Source of the DNA: Mycolicibacterium wolinskyi
GTDB taxonomy: Bacteria; Actinomycetota; Actinomycetes; Mycobacteriales; Mycobacteriaceae
NCBI RefSeq assembly: GCF_002101965.1
Contig: NZ_LQQA01000032.1
Span: forward strand, 124,001-188,000
Reading direction: 5' to 3'
DNA: 64,000 nt
Shown here: piece by piece, positions 1 through 7,918 of the stretch
How the letters are laid out: each line of letters opens with the position of its first letter
Position numbering within the stretch: the stretch's first letter is position 1
Position numbers and translations under genes: made by a program
Notes under the pieces: generated by a model
What the model was told of the DNA's origin: nothing
Databases searched by the model: none
What the model saw: only the letters and a program-made list of their open reading frames with translations

Positions 1-561
1 GAACTCCGCCGCGACGAAGCCGCCGCCGACGATCACGAGGTGATCGGGCAGCTCGGGAATCCGCATGACGTCGTCACTGGTGTAGTACTTGCAGCCGCAG
101 TCGACGATGTTGGGCGGGACAAAGGCACGCGAACCCGCGGCGATGACCACCTGATCACTGGTGAACTCGTCGCCGGCCTCGGTGCGCAGGGTGTAGCGGC
201 CGTCGTCGGTCTTCGGCCCGAACCGAGTGTGGCTGGCGTACACCGTGATGTTGGAGGCCGACCGGCGGTAGTCCTCGCCACCCGCGGCGATCGGGTCGAT
301 GCGGCCGAACACCCGCGACACGATGTCGGGCCAGCGCACCTTGTCGATGTGGGAATCGATGCCGAAACGGGCGGAGTGGGCCACAGTGTTGGCTACTTCG
401 GCGGCATACACGAACATCTTGGTCGGGATGCAGCCGACGTTCAGGCACGTGCCGCCGAACGTGCCCTGTTCGCAGATCGCCACCTTCTTGTCTGCGTAGC
501 GGTCGTCGATGATGCTGTTGCCCGAGCCGGTGCCGATGATCGTCAGATCGTAATGCTCCAC
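1..561 (-). CDS. mtr: mycothione reductase, N-terminal 187 codons (cut by window edge)
   Basis: This flavoprotein disulfide reductase uses NADPH to reduce mycothiol disulfide, the actinobacterial counterpart of glutathione disulfide. The reading frame runs in from base 1, so the C-terminal NADPH and dimer domains lie outside the window. It begins at GTG 561 with EHYDLTIIGTGSGNS, a Rossmann FAD-binding glycine motif. The redox-active pair is visible as GGTCLNVGC (Cys39 and Cys44), the spacing of the glutathione reductase/lipoamide dehydrogenase family. The second nucleotide-binding motif VIVGGGFVAAEF is just reached at the edge. The start lies 8 nt after the stop of the hydrolase gene upstream, so the two are probably cotranscribed. 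Gene order matches Rv2854-Rv2855. Confidence 0.95.
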   Translation of the reverse strand, partial: MEHYDLTIIGTGSGNSIIDDRYADKKVAICEQGTFGGTCLNVGCIPTKMFVYAAEVANTVAHSARFGIDSHIDKVRWPDIVSRVFGRIDPIAAGGEDYRRSASNITVYASHTRFGPKTDDGRYTLRTEAGDEFTSDQVVIAAGSRAFVPPNIVDCGCKYYTSDDVMRIPELPDHLVIVGGGFVAAEF

Positions 562-569
562 GCGATGTC

Positions 570-1589
570 CTATCCGGAATGTGTTGTGCTCGAAGAAGAT
601 TGCAGACTTTCATAGTGGTCGAGCCACCGGTCCAGCTCGCGGTAGGCGGCGGCCCGCGGCTCGGCCAGCGACAGGAACACATCGTGCTTGGCGTCGACGA
701 TCGGGGTGATGGTGCTGTGGTCGCCCACGCAGCCCGCCCATCGGGCGATCTGCTTGACATCGAGGACGGCGTCGCCGCGTTGAATCGCGGCCGGGTCCGG
801 AGTTTCGGTGACACTGTGGTCGGAACGCAGGATCAGGTTCGGCACGCCCACGTCGAGGCCGCGGTGTAGGCGGGCCTGGCCGCGGCGGATGGCGTTGATC
901 CAGCCGAATGTGACGGGGAATCCGCCCAGCGGCTTCCAGTCGAGGTTGTACTCGAACTCGCCGCCGTAATCGCGGTGCAGGCTCGTGCCGTAACCACCCT
1001 CGGTGGGTTTGCGGATCACATACAGCTTGCGCAACCGCGCCAGCGCGATCAGAGCGGCCGAGGTGGGCGCCGTGCGCAGGATCGCCGGACCGTGCAGATC
1101 GAAGAACGGGCTGTTGAGCACCAGCCCGCCGATGTTGTGCGTCGCCAATCGACCGCGTTGCCGCATCCGGTCGGTGAACAGCGTGACGATGAGACCGCCC
1201 GCCGAGTGGCCATACATGCAGACGCGCGCCCCGCCGGTGTCCGCGGCGATGATGCCGAGAGCCTGTTCCAGTTCGGAGTCGTAGCGGGCGAGGTCGGTGG
1301 TGAAATGCGGGGTCTGGCCCTCGCGGCGGGACCGGCCACATTTGTGGAGGTCCACGGCGTAGAACGCGAAACCGCGTTCGGCGAACCGGTCGGCCAGTTC
1401 GGTGTGGAAGAAGTAATCGGTGTAACCGTGCAAGCCCAGGACGGCGTGGGCGCTCGGCGCTGCGTCGCCGCGACGCACCAGCGTGGCCACCAACTCGCCT
1501 TCGCCGTCGGGGTCCGGCCCGACCGTAATTGTCCGCTGCCAGAAGCCTGGCAGCACATCCGGCTCCCAGGTGGGCTCCCGTGACGTCAC
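570..1589 (-). CDS. alpha/beta hydrolase, lysophospholipase-like (Rv2854-type)
   Basis: A 339-residue serine hydrolase of the alpha/beta fold. The oxyanion region reads LGLHGYTDYF near residues 52-60, and the nucleophile elbow is YGHSAGG with Ser129. A downstream DAKHDVF near residue 310 supplies the likely catalytic histidine. There is no signal peptide or membrane segment, so it should be cytosolic. Similarity is to the monoacylglycerol lipase/lysophospholipase branch, but the natural substrate cannot be read from sequence. It directly precedes mtr on the same strand with 8 nt between them, as in M. tuberculosis (Rv2854-Rv2855), which suggests one transcript. A link to mycothiol metabolism is only suggested by position. 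Confidence 0.85.
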   Translation of the reverse strand: MTSREPTWEPDVLPGFWQRTITVGPDPDGEGELVATLVRRGDAAPSAHAVLGLHGYTDYFFHTELADRFAERGFAFYAVDLHKCGRSRREGQTPHFTTDLARYDSELEQALGIIAADTGGARVCMYGHSAGGLIVTLFTDRMRQRGRLATHNIGGLVLNSPFFDLHGPAILRTAPTSAALIALARLRKLYVIRKPTEGGYGTSLHRDYGGEFEYNLDWKPLGGFPVTFGWINAIRRGQARLHRGLDVGVPNLILRSDHSVTETPDPAAIQRGDAVLDVKQIARWAGCVGDHSTITPIVDAKHDVFLSLAEPRAAAYRELDRWLDHYESLQSSSSTTHSG

Positions 1590-1616
1590 GATCCCACCCT
1601 AACGGCGCGCCAGAGG

Positions 1617-2543
1617 TCAGAGCCGCAGGGACGACAGGAATTCGATCGTGCGGGCGGCCTGGGCCGCGTCGCCATGGGCTGAGGCCACGAACTCGGTCAC
1701 GCCGATCTCGCTCAGACGACGCAACTGCCGCTCGACATGAGTCTCGTCGCCGACGACACAGACGTCGCCGACGGTGGACGCACCATCCTTGGCCAGCACG
1801 GCCCCGTAGGCCGGCGTCCGGCTCGCCATTTCGAATCTCGTCGCCAGCTGTTCGCGCGCGTGATCGGGATCGGTGGTGACAACCACCGGCAAGCCGGCGA
1901 TCACCTGGGGTGCCGGGCGGCCCGATCGTGCCGCCGCGCGCGTGATACCCGGAATGATGTGTTTTTCCAACGCATTCGGCCCGGCCCAGCTTGTGATCGT
2001 GCCATCGGTGAGTTCACCGGCCAGATCGAGCATGCGCGGTCCGAGCGCCGCGGTGACGAGGCGCGGAGCGGGCGCGCCCGCGAGGGTGATTTGCCCGACC
2101 GCGGTGATGTGGCGGCCATGGTGGGCGACGGGCTCGCCGGCCAGGGCGGGTAGCAGCACTTCGAGGTATTCGCGCAGGAACGCCGCGGGTTTCTCGTATG
2201 AGTAGCCCAAGGCCTCGACCATGAACGGATGGCTGACGCCGATGCCCAGGGTCAATCGGCCGCCGGTGGCGGCGTTGGTGGTCAACGCCTGCCTGGCGAG
2301 CGCCAGCGGATGCTGTGTGTAGGCGACCACGACACCGGTGCCGAATCGGATCCTGCCGGCATCTCGGGCGGCGACGGTCAGGGCCGTCAGCGCATCCCAT
2401 GGCGCCATACCGGCCAGCGGCGGCAGCTGTGGCAGCCACGCCCGGTGAAAACCCGCTCGATCGGCGTCGACGATGGGTTCGGTGACCGCGCTCAGTCCGC
2501 GTGGATCGTTCGGATCAGGCATCGCCATCACGGACAAGTGCAT
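1617..2543 (-). CDS. LLM class F420-dependent oxidoreductase
   Basis: A 308-residue protein of the luciferase-like monooxygenase superfamily, most like the mycobacterial F420-dependent branch. It starts HLSVMAMPDPNDPRG and contains the TIM-barrel strand regions IRFGTGVVVAYTQHP and LTLGIGVSHPFMVE that are typical of the family. The LSEIGVTEFVAS segment near the C-terminus is the last barrel strand. The start at ATG 2543 follows a purine-rich GGGAGAG. The gene is divergent from a TetR-family regulator at 2640, and two near-identical dyads fill the intergenic region. It is therefore the probable target of that regulator. Substrate unknown; FMN use instead of F420 cannot be excluded. Confidence 0.85.
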   Translation of the reverse strand: MHLSVMAMPDPNDPRGLSAVTEPIVDADRAGFHRAWLPQLPPLAGMAPWDALTALTVAARDAGRIRFGTGVVVAYTQHPLALARQALTTNAATGGRLTLGIGVSHPFMVEALGYSYEKPAAFLREYLEVLLPALAGEPVAHHGRHITAVGQITLAGAPAPRLVTAALGPRMLDLAGELTDGTITSWAGPNALEKHIIPGITRAAARSGRPAPQVIAGLPVVVTTDPDHAREQLATRFEMASRTPAYGAVLAKDGASTVGDVCVVGDETHVERQLRRLSEIGVTEFVASAHGDAAQAARTIEFLSSLRL

Positions 2544-2560
2544 GAGCTCTCCCTGGACGT

Positions 2561-2607
2561 AATATGTGGAGACTGTCTCCGGTCAATATATGGAGACCAT
2601 CTCCGGT
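2561..2607. promoter_or_regulatory. tandem operator, two 24 bp repeats each with a GGAGAC dyad
   Basis: Two copies of a 23 bp unit occur at 2561-2583 and 2585-2607, with dyad centres exactly 24 bp apart. The first carries the perfect dyad GGAGACTGTCTCC (2568-2580). The second carries GGAGACCATCTCC (2592-2604). They cover the only promoter space between the divergent LLM oxidoreductase and the TetR gene, and the AT-rich AATAT motifs in each repeat probably serve as -10 elements. This is the classic layout for an autoregulated TetR operator. Assignment to the adjacent regulator is inference. Confidence 0.8.
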
Positions 2608-2639
2608 TGTCCACGTGAACCGAGTTGCCGAGGGGGCCT

Positions 2640-3254
2640 ATGTCCGCACCGCCATCCCGCGGCAGGCCGCTGCGCGCCGACGCGGCGCGCAACCGGCAGG
2701 CGCTCGTGGCCGCGGCAGGCGACGCGTTCGCCAAACACGGCGTCTCCGCGTCCCTCGACGATGTCGCCCGCGCGGCGGGAGTCGGGCCAGGGACGCTCTA
2801 CCGGCACTTCCCGACCCGTGACCAGTTGGTACTCGCGGTGATCGACGACGGCCTGTGCGGCCTCTGTGAATACGGCGAATCGCTCTTGGCTGAACCCGAT
2901 CCGGTTGCCGCCCTCCGCAATTGGCTCGACGCCTACATCCGGCAGGGCAGCGTCTACGACGGGCTGGCCGCGACGCTCGTCGACGTGGCACCGGGCGGCG
3001 ACGCGATGAGCAGTTGTCACCTGGCGCGCGCGGCCGGCGCACAACTGATCCGCCGCGCCGCCGATCACCGGCAAATCGATCCGGATACCGATGTCGACGA
3101 CGTGCTGGACATGGCCGCCGCGATCGCCTGGGTGGGCCGACGGCGGGATCAGGACGTGGGCAGGTGCGACCGCCTGCTGACGCTGCTGTTCGACGGGCTG
3201 CGGGTGACCGACGGCACTGGTATGCCCGGCCAACCGGGAACCGGCGCGCGATAA
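2640..3254 (+). CDS. TetR/AcrR family transcriptional regulator
   Basis: A 204-residue regulator starting MSAPPSRGRPLRADAARNRQAL, which leads into a TetR helix-turn-helix over about residues 15-62 (LDDVARAAGVGPGTLYRHFPTRDQL). ATG 2640 is preferred over upstream TTG 2625 because a GAGGGGG ribosome site precedes it by a few bases. The C-terminal ligand domain resembles the SbtR-type subfamily but gives no ligand. It is divergent from the LLM oxidoreductase and faces the tandem GGAGAC operators, so it most likely represses both itself and that gene. It ends 66 nt before mqo. Confidence 0.88.
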   Translation: MSAPPSRGRPLRADAARNRQALVAAAGDAFAKHGVSASLDDVARAAGVGPGTLYRHFPTRDQLVLAVIDDGLCGLCEYGESLLAEPDPVAALRNWLDAYIRQGSVYDGLAATLVDVAPGGDAMSSCHLARAAGAQLIRRAADHRQIDPDTDVDDVLDMAAAIAWVGRRRDQDVGRCDRLLTLLFDGLRVTDGTGMPGQPGTGAR

Positions 3255-3319
3255 CCTGAGGATAAGTATCAGCCGTCAACACTGGCGGGCCGCGCGATTA
3301 CAAAGGACGAGCGATCAGG

Positions 3320-4867
3320 GTGTCTGAGGCAAACGTGGGTACGACCGCGAAGACTGACGTCGTGCTGGTTGGCGCCGGCATCATGAGCGCAACGTTGGGT
3401 GCCCTCATCCGGCTGCTCGAGCCGAACTGGTCGATCACGCTCATCGAACGGCTCGACGGGGCGGCGGCCGAGAGCAGCGACCCGTGGAACAACGCAGGCA
3501 CCGGCCACTCCGCGCTGTGCGAACTCAACTACACGCCCGAGCGCAGCGACGGCACGATCGACATCGCCAAAGCCGTCAACGTCAACGAGCAGTTCCAGGT
3601 GTCGCGGCAGTTCTGGGCCTACGCCGTGGAGAACGGCGTGCTGTCGGATGTGCGTAGCTTCCTCAACCCGGTTCCGCACGTCAGTTTCGTCCACGGCGCG
3701 GCCAACGTCGACTACCTCAGGCGCCGCTACGAGGCTCTCGTCGGCAACCCGCTGTTCGCGTCGATGGAGTTCATCGACGACAAGGACGAGTTCACCCGTC
3801 GCCTGCCGTTCATGGCCGCCAAGCGTGACTTCTCCGACCCCGTCGCGTTGAACTGGGCCCAGGACGGCACCGACGTCGACTTCGGTTCGTTGTCGCGACA
3901 GCTGATCGGCTACACCGCGCAGCGCGGCATGACCACATTGTTCGGCCACGACGTGCGCAATCTGAGCAAGAACTCCGACGGCAGCTGGACGGTCAAGGTG
4001 CGCAACCGTCGCACCGGTGCGAAACGCAAGATCAACGCGAAATTCGTCTTCGTCGGCGCCGGTGGCGGAGCCCTGCCGCTGCTGCAGAAGGCGGGCATCG
4101 CCGAAGCCAAGGGGTTCGGCGGCTTCCCGGTGGGCGGACAGTTCCTGCGCACCGGCAATCCGGACGTGACCGCACGTCACCGCGCCAAGGTCTACGGCCT
4201 GCCGCCGCTGGGCGCACCGCCGATGTCGGTGCCGCACCTCGACACCCGGGTGATCAACGGCAAGTCCTACCTGTTGTTCGGGCCGTTCGCCGGCTGGACA
4301 CCCAAGTTCCTCAAGCAGGGCAAGCTCACCGATCTTCCGCTGTCGGTCAAACCGAACAACCTCGCATCGATGCTCGGCGTGGGGCTTACCGAGATGGGAC
4401 TGGTCAAGTACCTGATCGGCCAGCTGCTGCTCAGCGAGCCCGCCCGGGTCGACACGTTGCGCGAATTCGCGCCCAGCGCAGTCGATTCCGATTGGGAGCT
4501 GGTCATCGCCGGGCAGCGGGTGCAGGTCATCCGGCGTAAGGGCGCCGGCGGCGTGCTCGAGTTCGGCACCACCGTGCTCACGGCCGCCGACGGCAGCATC
4601 GCCGGGTTGCTCGGCGCCTCGCCGGGCGCCTCGACCGCCGTGCCTGCCATGCTCGATGTGCTCGAGCGCTGCTTCGGCGACCGCTACCAGGGCTGGGTGC
4701 CCAGACTCAAGGAGATGATCCCGTCGCTCGGCACCAAGCTGTCCAACGAACCCGGCCTGTTCCAGGAGGTGTGGGATTGGGGTACCAAGGTACTCAAGCT
4801 GGATCCCACGGCGGCCCTCGATTCCGGCACCGGGCCGGGCACTGCCGGCACACCCGTGACGGTGTGA
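3320..4867 (+). CDS. mqo: malate:quinone oxidoreductase
   Basis: A membrane-associated FAD enzyme that oxidises malate to oxaloacetate and passes electrons to menaquinone; it acts in the TCA cycle beside or instead of malate dehydrogenase. The 515-residue product has the N-terminal FAD motif VLVGAGIMSATLG at residues 15-27, then the family signatures SALCELNYTPE, RSFLNPVPHVSFVHG, VALNWAQDGTDVDFG and FGPFAGWTPKFLKQG, and EFGTTVLTAADGSIAGLLGASPGAST near the C-terminus. Length and order match Rv2852c. Translation starts at GTG 3320. A GNAT gene follows 13 nt downstream and probably shares the transcript. Confidence 0.97.
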   Translation: MSEANVGTTAKTDVVLVGAGIMSATLGALIRLLEPNWSITLIERLDGAAAESSDPWNNAGTGHSALCELNYTPERSDGTIDIAKAVNVNEQFQVSRQFWAYAVENGVLSDVRSFLNPVPHVSFVHGAANVDYLRRRYEALVGNPLFASMEFIDDKDEFTRRLPFMAAKRDFSDPVALNWAQDGTDVDFGSLSRQLIGYTAQRGMTTLFGHDVRNLSKNSDGSWTVKVRNRRTGAKRKINAKFVFVGAGGGALPLLQKAGIAEAKGFGGFPVGGQFLRTGNPDVTARHRAKVYGLPPLGAPPMSVPHLDTRVINGKSYLLFGPFAGWTPKFLKQGKLTDLPLSVKPNNLASMLGVGLTEMGLVKYLIGQLLLSEPARVDTLREFAPSAVDSDWELVIAGQRVQVIRRKGAGGVLEFGTTVLTAADGSIAGLLGASPGASTAVPAMLDVLERCFGDRYQGWVPRLKEMIPSLGTKLSNEPGLFQEVWDWGTKVLKLDPTAALDSGTGPGTAGTPVTV

Positions 4868-4880
4868 CGGCGGCAGGCAG

Positions 4881-5354
4881 ATGACGGTCGCATTGCGCCG
4901 CAGCTGGGCCAAAGATCTCGACGTGCCAACGCTTTACGAGCTGCTCAAGCTGCGCATCGAGGTGTTCGTGGTCGAGCAGGCCACGCCGTACCCCGAGCTG
5001 GACGGCCGCGATCTGCTCGCCGAGACCCGCCACTTCTGGCTCGAAGGGCCTGACGGCGAGGTGATTTCGACGCTGCGGCTCATGGAAGAGCATCCCGGCG
5101 GCGAAAAGGCGTTCCGCATCGGCCGGGTGTGCACGAAGCGCAGCGCCCGCGGTCACGGACACACCACCCGGCTGATGCAGGCCGCACTGGCCGAAGTCGG
5201 TGACTACCCCTGTCACATCAATGCCCAGACGTATCTCGAGGACATGTACGCCCAGCACGGTTTCGTGCGCGACGGTGACGAGTTCCTCGACGACGGCATC
5301 CCGCATGTGCCGATGGTGCGCGCCGGATCGCGGGTGGACACCGAGCAATCGTGA
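4881..5354 (+). CDS. GNAT N-acetyltransferase, ElaA-like
   Basis: A 157-residue GCN5-related acetyltransferase close to the ElaA family (Rv2851c position). The acetyl-CoA binding stretch is RIGRVCTKRSARGHGHTT near residues 78-95, and INAQTYLEDMYAQHGFV is the conserved C-terminal ElaA segment. The early LRIEVFVVEQATPYPELDGRD is also typical. The acceptor substrate is unknown. It follows mqo by 13 nt and its stop overlaps the GTG start of the chelatase-like gene by 4 nt (GTGA), so translation is probably coupled. Confidence 0.9.
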   Translation: MTVALRRSWAKDLDVPTLYELLKLRIEVFVVEQATPYPELDGRDLLAETRHFWLEGPDGEVISTLRLMEEHPGGEKAFRIGRVCTKRSARGHGHTTRLMQAALAEVGDYPCHINAQTYLEDMYAQHGFVRDGDEFLDDGIPHVPMVRAGSRVDTEQS

Positions 5355-7219
5355 CTTCCGCTGGTATTCATACGTATCCGTTCAGCGCGCTCGTCGGCCA
5401 GGATCGCCTGAAGTTGGCGCTCGTGCTGTGCGCGGTGCGGCCGGAGATCGGCGGCGTGCTGATCCGCGGCGAGAAGGGCACCGCGAAGTCGACGGCCGTA
5501 CGGGGCCTGGCGGCGATACTCGCCGCGGTCGATGCCGACGCCAGACTCGTGGAGCTGCCGATCGGCGCGACCGAGGACCGTGTGGTGGGGTCGCTGGACC
5601 TGCAGAAGGTGCTGCGCGACGGTGAACACGCGTTCTCCCCGGGCCTGTTGGCGCGCGCGCACGGCGGTGTGCTCTACGTCGACGAGGTCAATCTGCTGCA
5701 CGACCACCTCGTCGACGTGCTGCTCGACGCGGCCGCCATGGGGCGCGTCCACGTCGAGCGGGACGGCATCTCGCATTCGCACGAGGCGCGTTTCGTGCTG
5801 ATCGGCACCATGAATCCCGAAGAGGGCGAGCTACGCCCGCAGTTGCTGGACCGGTTCGGCCTCACCGTCGACGTCACGGCGTCGCGCGATGTCGACGTGC
5901 GGGTCGACGTGATCCGCGCGCGCATGGAGTTCGAAGCCGACCCTGAGGAATTCGTGTGCCGATACGCCGACGCCGATGCCGAATTGTCCCGGCGCATCGC
6001 CGCGGCGCAAGCGGCGGTCGGGTCGGTGAAGTTGCCCGACAGTGAATTACGCCGCATTGCCGCCCTGTGCGCGGCGTTCGACGTGGACGGCATGCGTGCC
6101 GACCTGGTGGTGGCGCGCACCGCCGTTGCCCACGCGGCCTGGCGGGGAAGTCCGGTTGTGGAGGAGGAAGACATCCGGGTCGCCGCCGAGCTGGCACTTC
6201 CACATCGGCGTCGCCGCGATCCGTTCGACGATCCGGGGCTCGACCCGGACCGCCTCGACGAGGCGTTGCAGCAGGCGGGGGAGTCGACGGCTGAGTCGCC
6301 TGAGCCCGAGCCGGACCCTGATCCGCCGGGCGGCGGCGCGAGCGCCGAAGGCGAAGCGTCGCACAATGATTCGTCATCCCAGTCGTCGGGAAAGTCGTCG
6401 GGCACCCGGCAGAGCGGCCCGCCGTCGGCGGTGTTCCGGACGAGGGCGCTCGTCGTGCCCGGAGTCGGTGAGGGTGCGCCGGGTCGACGGTCGCGAGCCC
6501 GCAACCGCACGGGCACGCCCATCGCGGCCACCGCGGAACCGGGCGCCGGGCATGGACTGCACGTGTTCGGCACACTGCTCGCGACGGCAGGCCGGCAACG
6601 GGTCGCGGGTCGCCTGCAGCCACAACCCGATGACGTGCGCCGCGCCATTCGCGAAGGCCGAGAAGGCAATCTGGTCATCTTCGTCGTCGATGCGTCGGGT
6701 TCGATGGCGGCGCGCGACCGGATGTCGGCCGTGACCGGCGCGACACTGTCGCTGCTGCGCGATGCCTATCAACGCCGGGACAAGGTCGCGGTGATCACGT
6801 TCCGTCAGCAGGACGCTCAGGTGTTACTACCGCCGACGTCGTCGGTGCACATCGCGAGCCGCCGCCTGTCGCGCGTCGACACCGGCGGGAAAACCCCACT
6901 CGCGCAAGGGTTACTGGCCGCGCGGGACGTCGTGGTGCGGGAGAAGGCCCGTGACCGCGCGCGCCGCAGCCTGGTGGTGGTGCTCACCGACGGGCGCGCA
7001 ACCGGCGGAGCCGATCCGCTCGGGCGCAGCAGGCAGGCCGCGGCCCGGCTGGTCGCCGAGGGCGCTGCGGCGGTGGTGGTCGATTGCGAAACGTCTTTCG
7101 TCCGACTGGGTTTGGCGCAGGACCTGGCCCAGCAACTTGGCGCGCCCGCGGTGCGGCTCGAGCAGCTGCGGGCCACTGAGCTGACGCGGCTGGTCAAGAC
7201 TCAGTCGCAGGCCGCGTAG
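5351..7219 (+). CDS. Mg/Co-chelatase-like AAA+ plus VWA protein (ChlI/ChlD fusion)
   Basis: A 622-residue protein that joins the two small-subunit types of metal-porphyrin chelatases. The N-terminal AAA+ domain (about 1-290) has Walker A GEKGTAKST at residues 40-48, Walker B GVLYVDEVNLL, and the sensor region LIGTMNPEEGELRPQLLDR. A proline/acidic/serine linker covers about residues 300-380. The C-terminal VWA domain has the MIDAS motif DASGSM near residue 446 and VLTDGRATGG. Cobalt chelation in aerobic cobalamin synthesis needs a large CobN subunit with such partners. The gene sits just before cobO and cobB, which supports that role, but no CobN is in the window. It matches Rv2850c. Confidence 0.9.
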   Translation: MTSAGIHTYPFSALVGQDRLKLALVLCAVRPEIGGVLIRGEKGTAKSTAVRGLAAILAAVDADARLVELPIGATEDRVVGSLDLQKVLRDGEHAFSPGLLARAHGGVLYVDEVNLLHDHLVDVLLDAAAMGRVHVERDGISHSHEARFVLIGTMNPEEGELRPQLLDRFGLTVDVTASRDVDVRVDVIRARMEFEADPEEFVCRYADADAELSRRIAAAQAAVGSVKLPDSELRRIAALCAAFDVDGMRADLVVARTAVAHAAWRGSPVVEEEDIRVAAELALPHRRRRDPFDDPGLDPDRLDEALQQAGESTAESPEPEPDPDPPGGGASAEGEASHNDSSSQSSGKSSGTRQSGPPSAVFRTRALVVPGVGEGAPGRRSRARNRTGTPIAATAEPGAGHGLHVFGTLLATAGRQRVAGRLQPQPDDVRRAIREGREGNLVIFVVDASGSMAARDRMSAVTGATLSLLRDAYQRRDKVAVITFRQQDAQVLLPPTSSVHIASRRLSRVDTGGKTPLAQGLLAARDVVVREKARDRARRSLVVVLTDGRATGGADPLGRSRQAAARLVAEGAAAVVVDCETSFVRLGLAQDLAQQLGAPAVRLEQLRATELTRLVKTQSQAA

Positions 7220-7231
7220 GAAGGACCGTCA

Positions 7232-7846
7232 ATGCCACAGGGACAGCCGGTTGCCGTACCCGATGACGGCCTGACCACCCGGGCCCGGCGCAATGCGCCG
7301 CTGCTGGCCGTGCATACCGGGCCGGGCAAGGGAAAGTCGACGGCCGCGTTCGGGATGGCGCTGCGCGCATGGAATCAGGGCTTTTCGATCGCGGTGTTCC
7401 AGTTCGTCAAGAGCGCCAAGTGGAAAGTGGGCGAGGAGGCCGTGTTCCGCGAACTCGGCCGGCTCCACGACGAACACGGTGCCGGCGGCCCGGTCGAGTG
7501 GCACAAGATGGGGTCGGGCTGGTCGTGGACGCGCAAGCACGGCAGCGAGGACGACCACGCCGCTGCCGCCGCTGACGGCTGGGCCGAGATCCGCCGCAGG
7601 CTCGCCGAGGAACGCCACGATTTCTACGTGCTCGACGAGTTCACCTACCCCTTGAAGTGGGGTTGGGTCGACGTCGACGACGCGGTGGCGACGCTCGCGG
7701 ATCGGCCGGGCCGACAACATGTCGTCATCACCGGCCGTGACGCGCCGCAGGCTTTGGTCGACGCCGCCGATCTGGTCACCGAGATGACCAAGATCAAGCA
7801 CCCGATGGACGTCGGTCGCAAGGGGCAGAAGGGCATCGAGTGGTGA
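7232..7846 (+). CDS. cobO: cob(I)yrinic acid a,c-diamide adenosyltransferase
   Basis: This cytosolic enzyme adds the adenosyl group to reduced corrinoids, both in de novo cobalamin synthesis and in scavenging. The 204-residue CobA/BtuR-family product has the P-loop GPGKGKST at residues 30-37, FVKSAKWKVGEE, the FYVLDEFTYPLKWGWV Walker B-like region and VITGRDAPQALVDAADLVTEM. A good AGGAAGGA ribosome site precedes ATG 7232, and the gap to the chelatase-like gene is 12 nt. Downstream lies a 72 nt gap that holds a palindromic repeat before cobB. Confidence 0.96.
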   Translation: MPQGQPVAVPDDGLTTRARRNAPLLAVHTGPGKGKSTAAFGMALRAWNQGFSIAVFQFVKSAKWKVGEEAVFRELGRLHDEHGAGGPVEWHKMGSGWSWTRKHGSEDDHAAAAADGWAEIRRRLAEERHDFYVLDEFTYPLKWGWVDVDDAVATLADRPGRQHVVITGRDAPQALVDAADLVTEMTKIKHPMDVGRKGQKGIEW

Positions 7847-7850
7847 GCGC

Positions 7851-7908
7851 CGAGCGACCGCGGCCGTACGCAATTGGCAGTGTGTCGGCGTACAAACACG
7901 GTCGCTCG
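7851..7908. repeat. dispersed palindromic repeat, copy A (between cobO and cobB)
   Basis: An imperfect inverted repeat with 21 nt arms (7851-7871 and 7888-7908) and a 16 nt loop. The right arm contains GCGTACAAACACGGTCGCTC, identical to the right arm of copy C. The left arm is degenerate (CGGCC where the intact form has TGTTTG). It lies between two cobalamin genes of the same operon, and its right end reads through in frame into cobB, which can mislead start calling. See copies B (23492-23549) and C (24675-24732). Confidence 0.85.
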
Positions 7909-7918
7909 CGGTGCTGAG

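Noticed and set aside
3269..4912. 547-codon frame antisense to mqo
   Set aside because: mqo is complete and conserved on the plus strand; the antisense product has no motifs.
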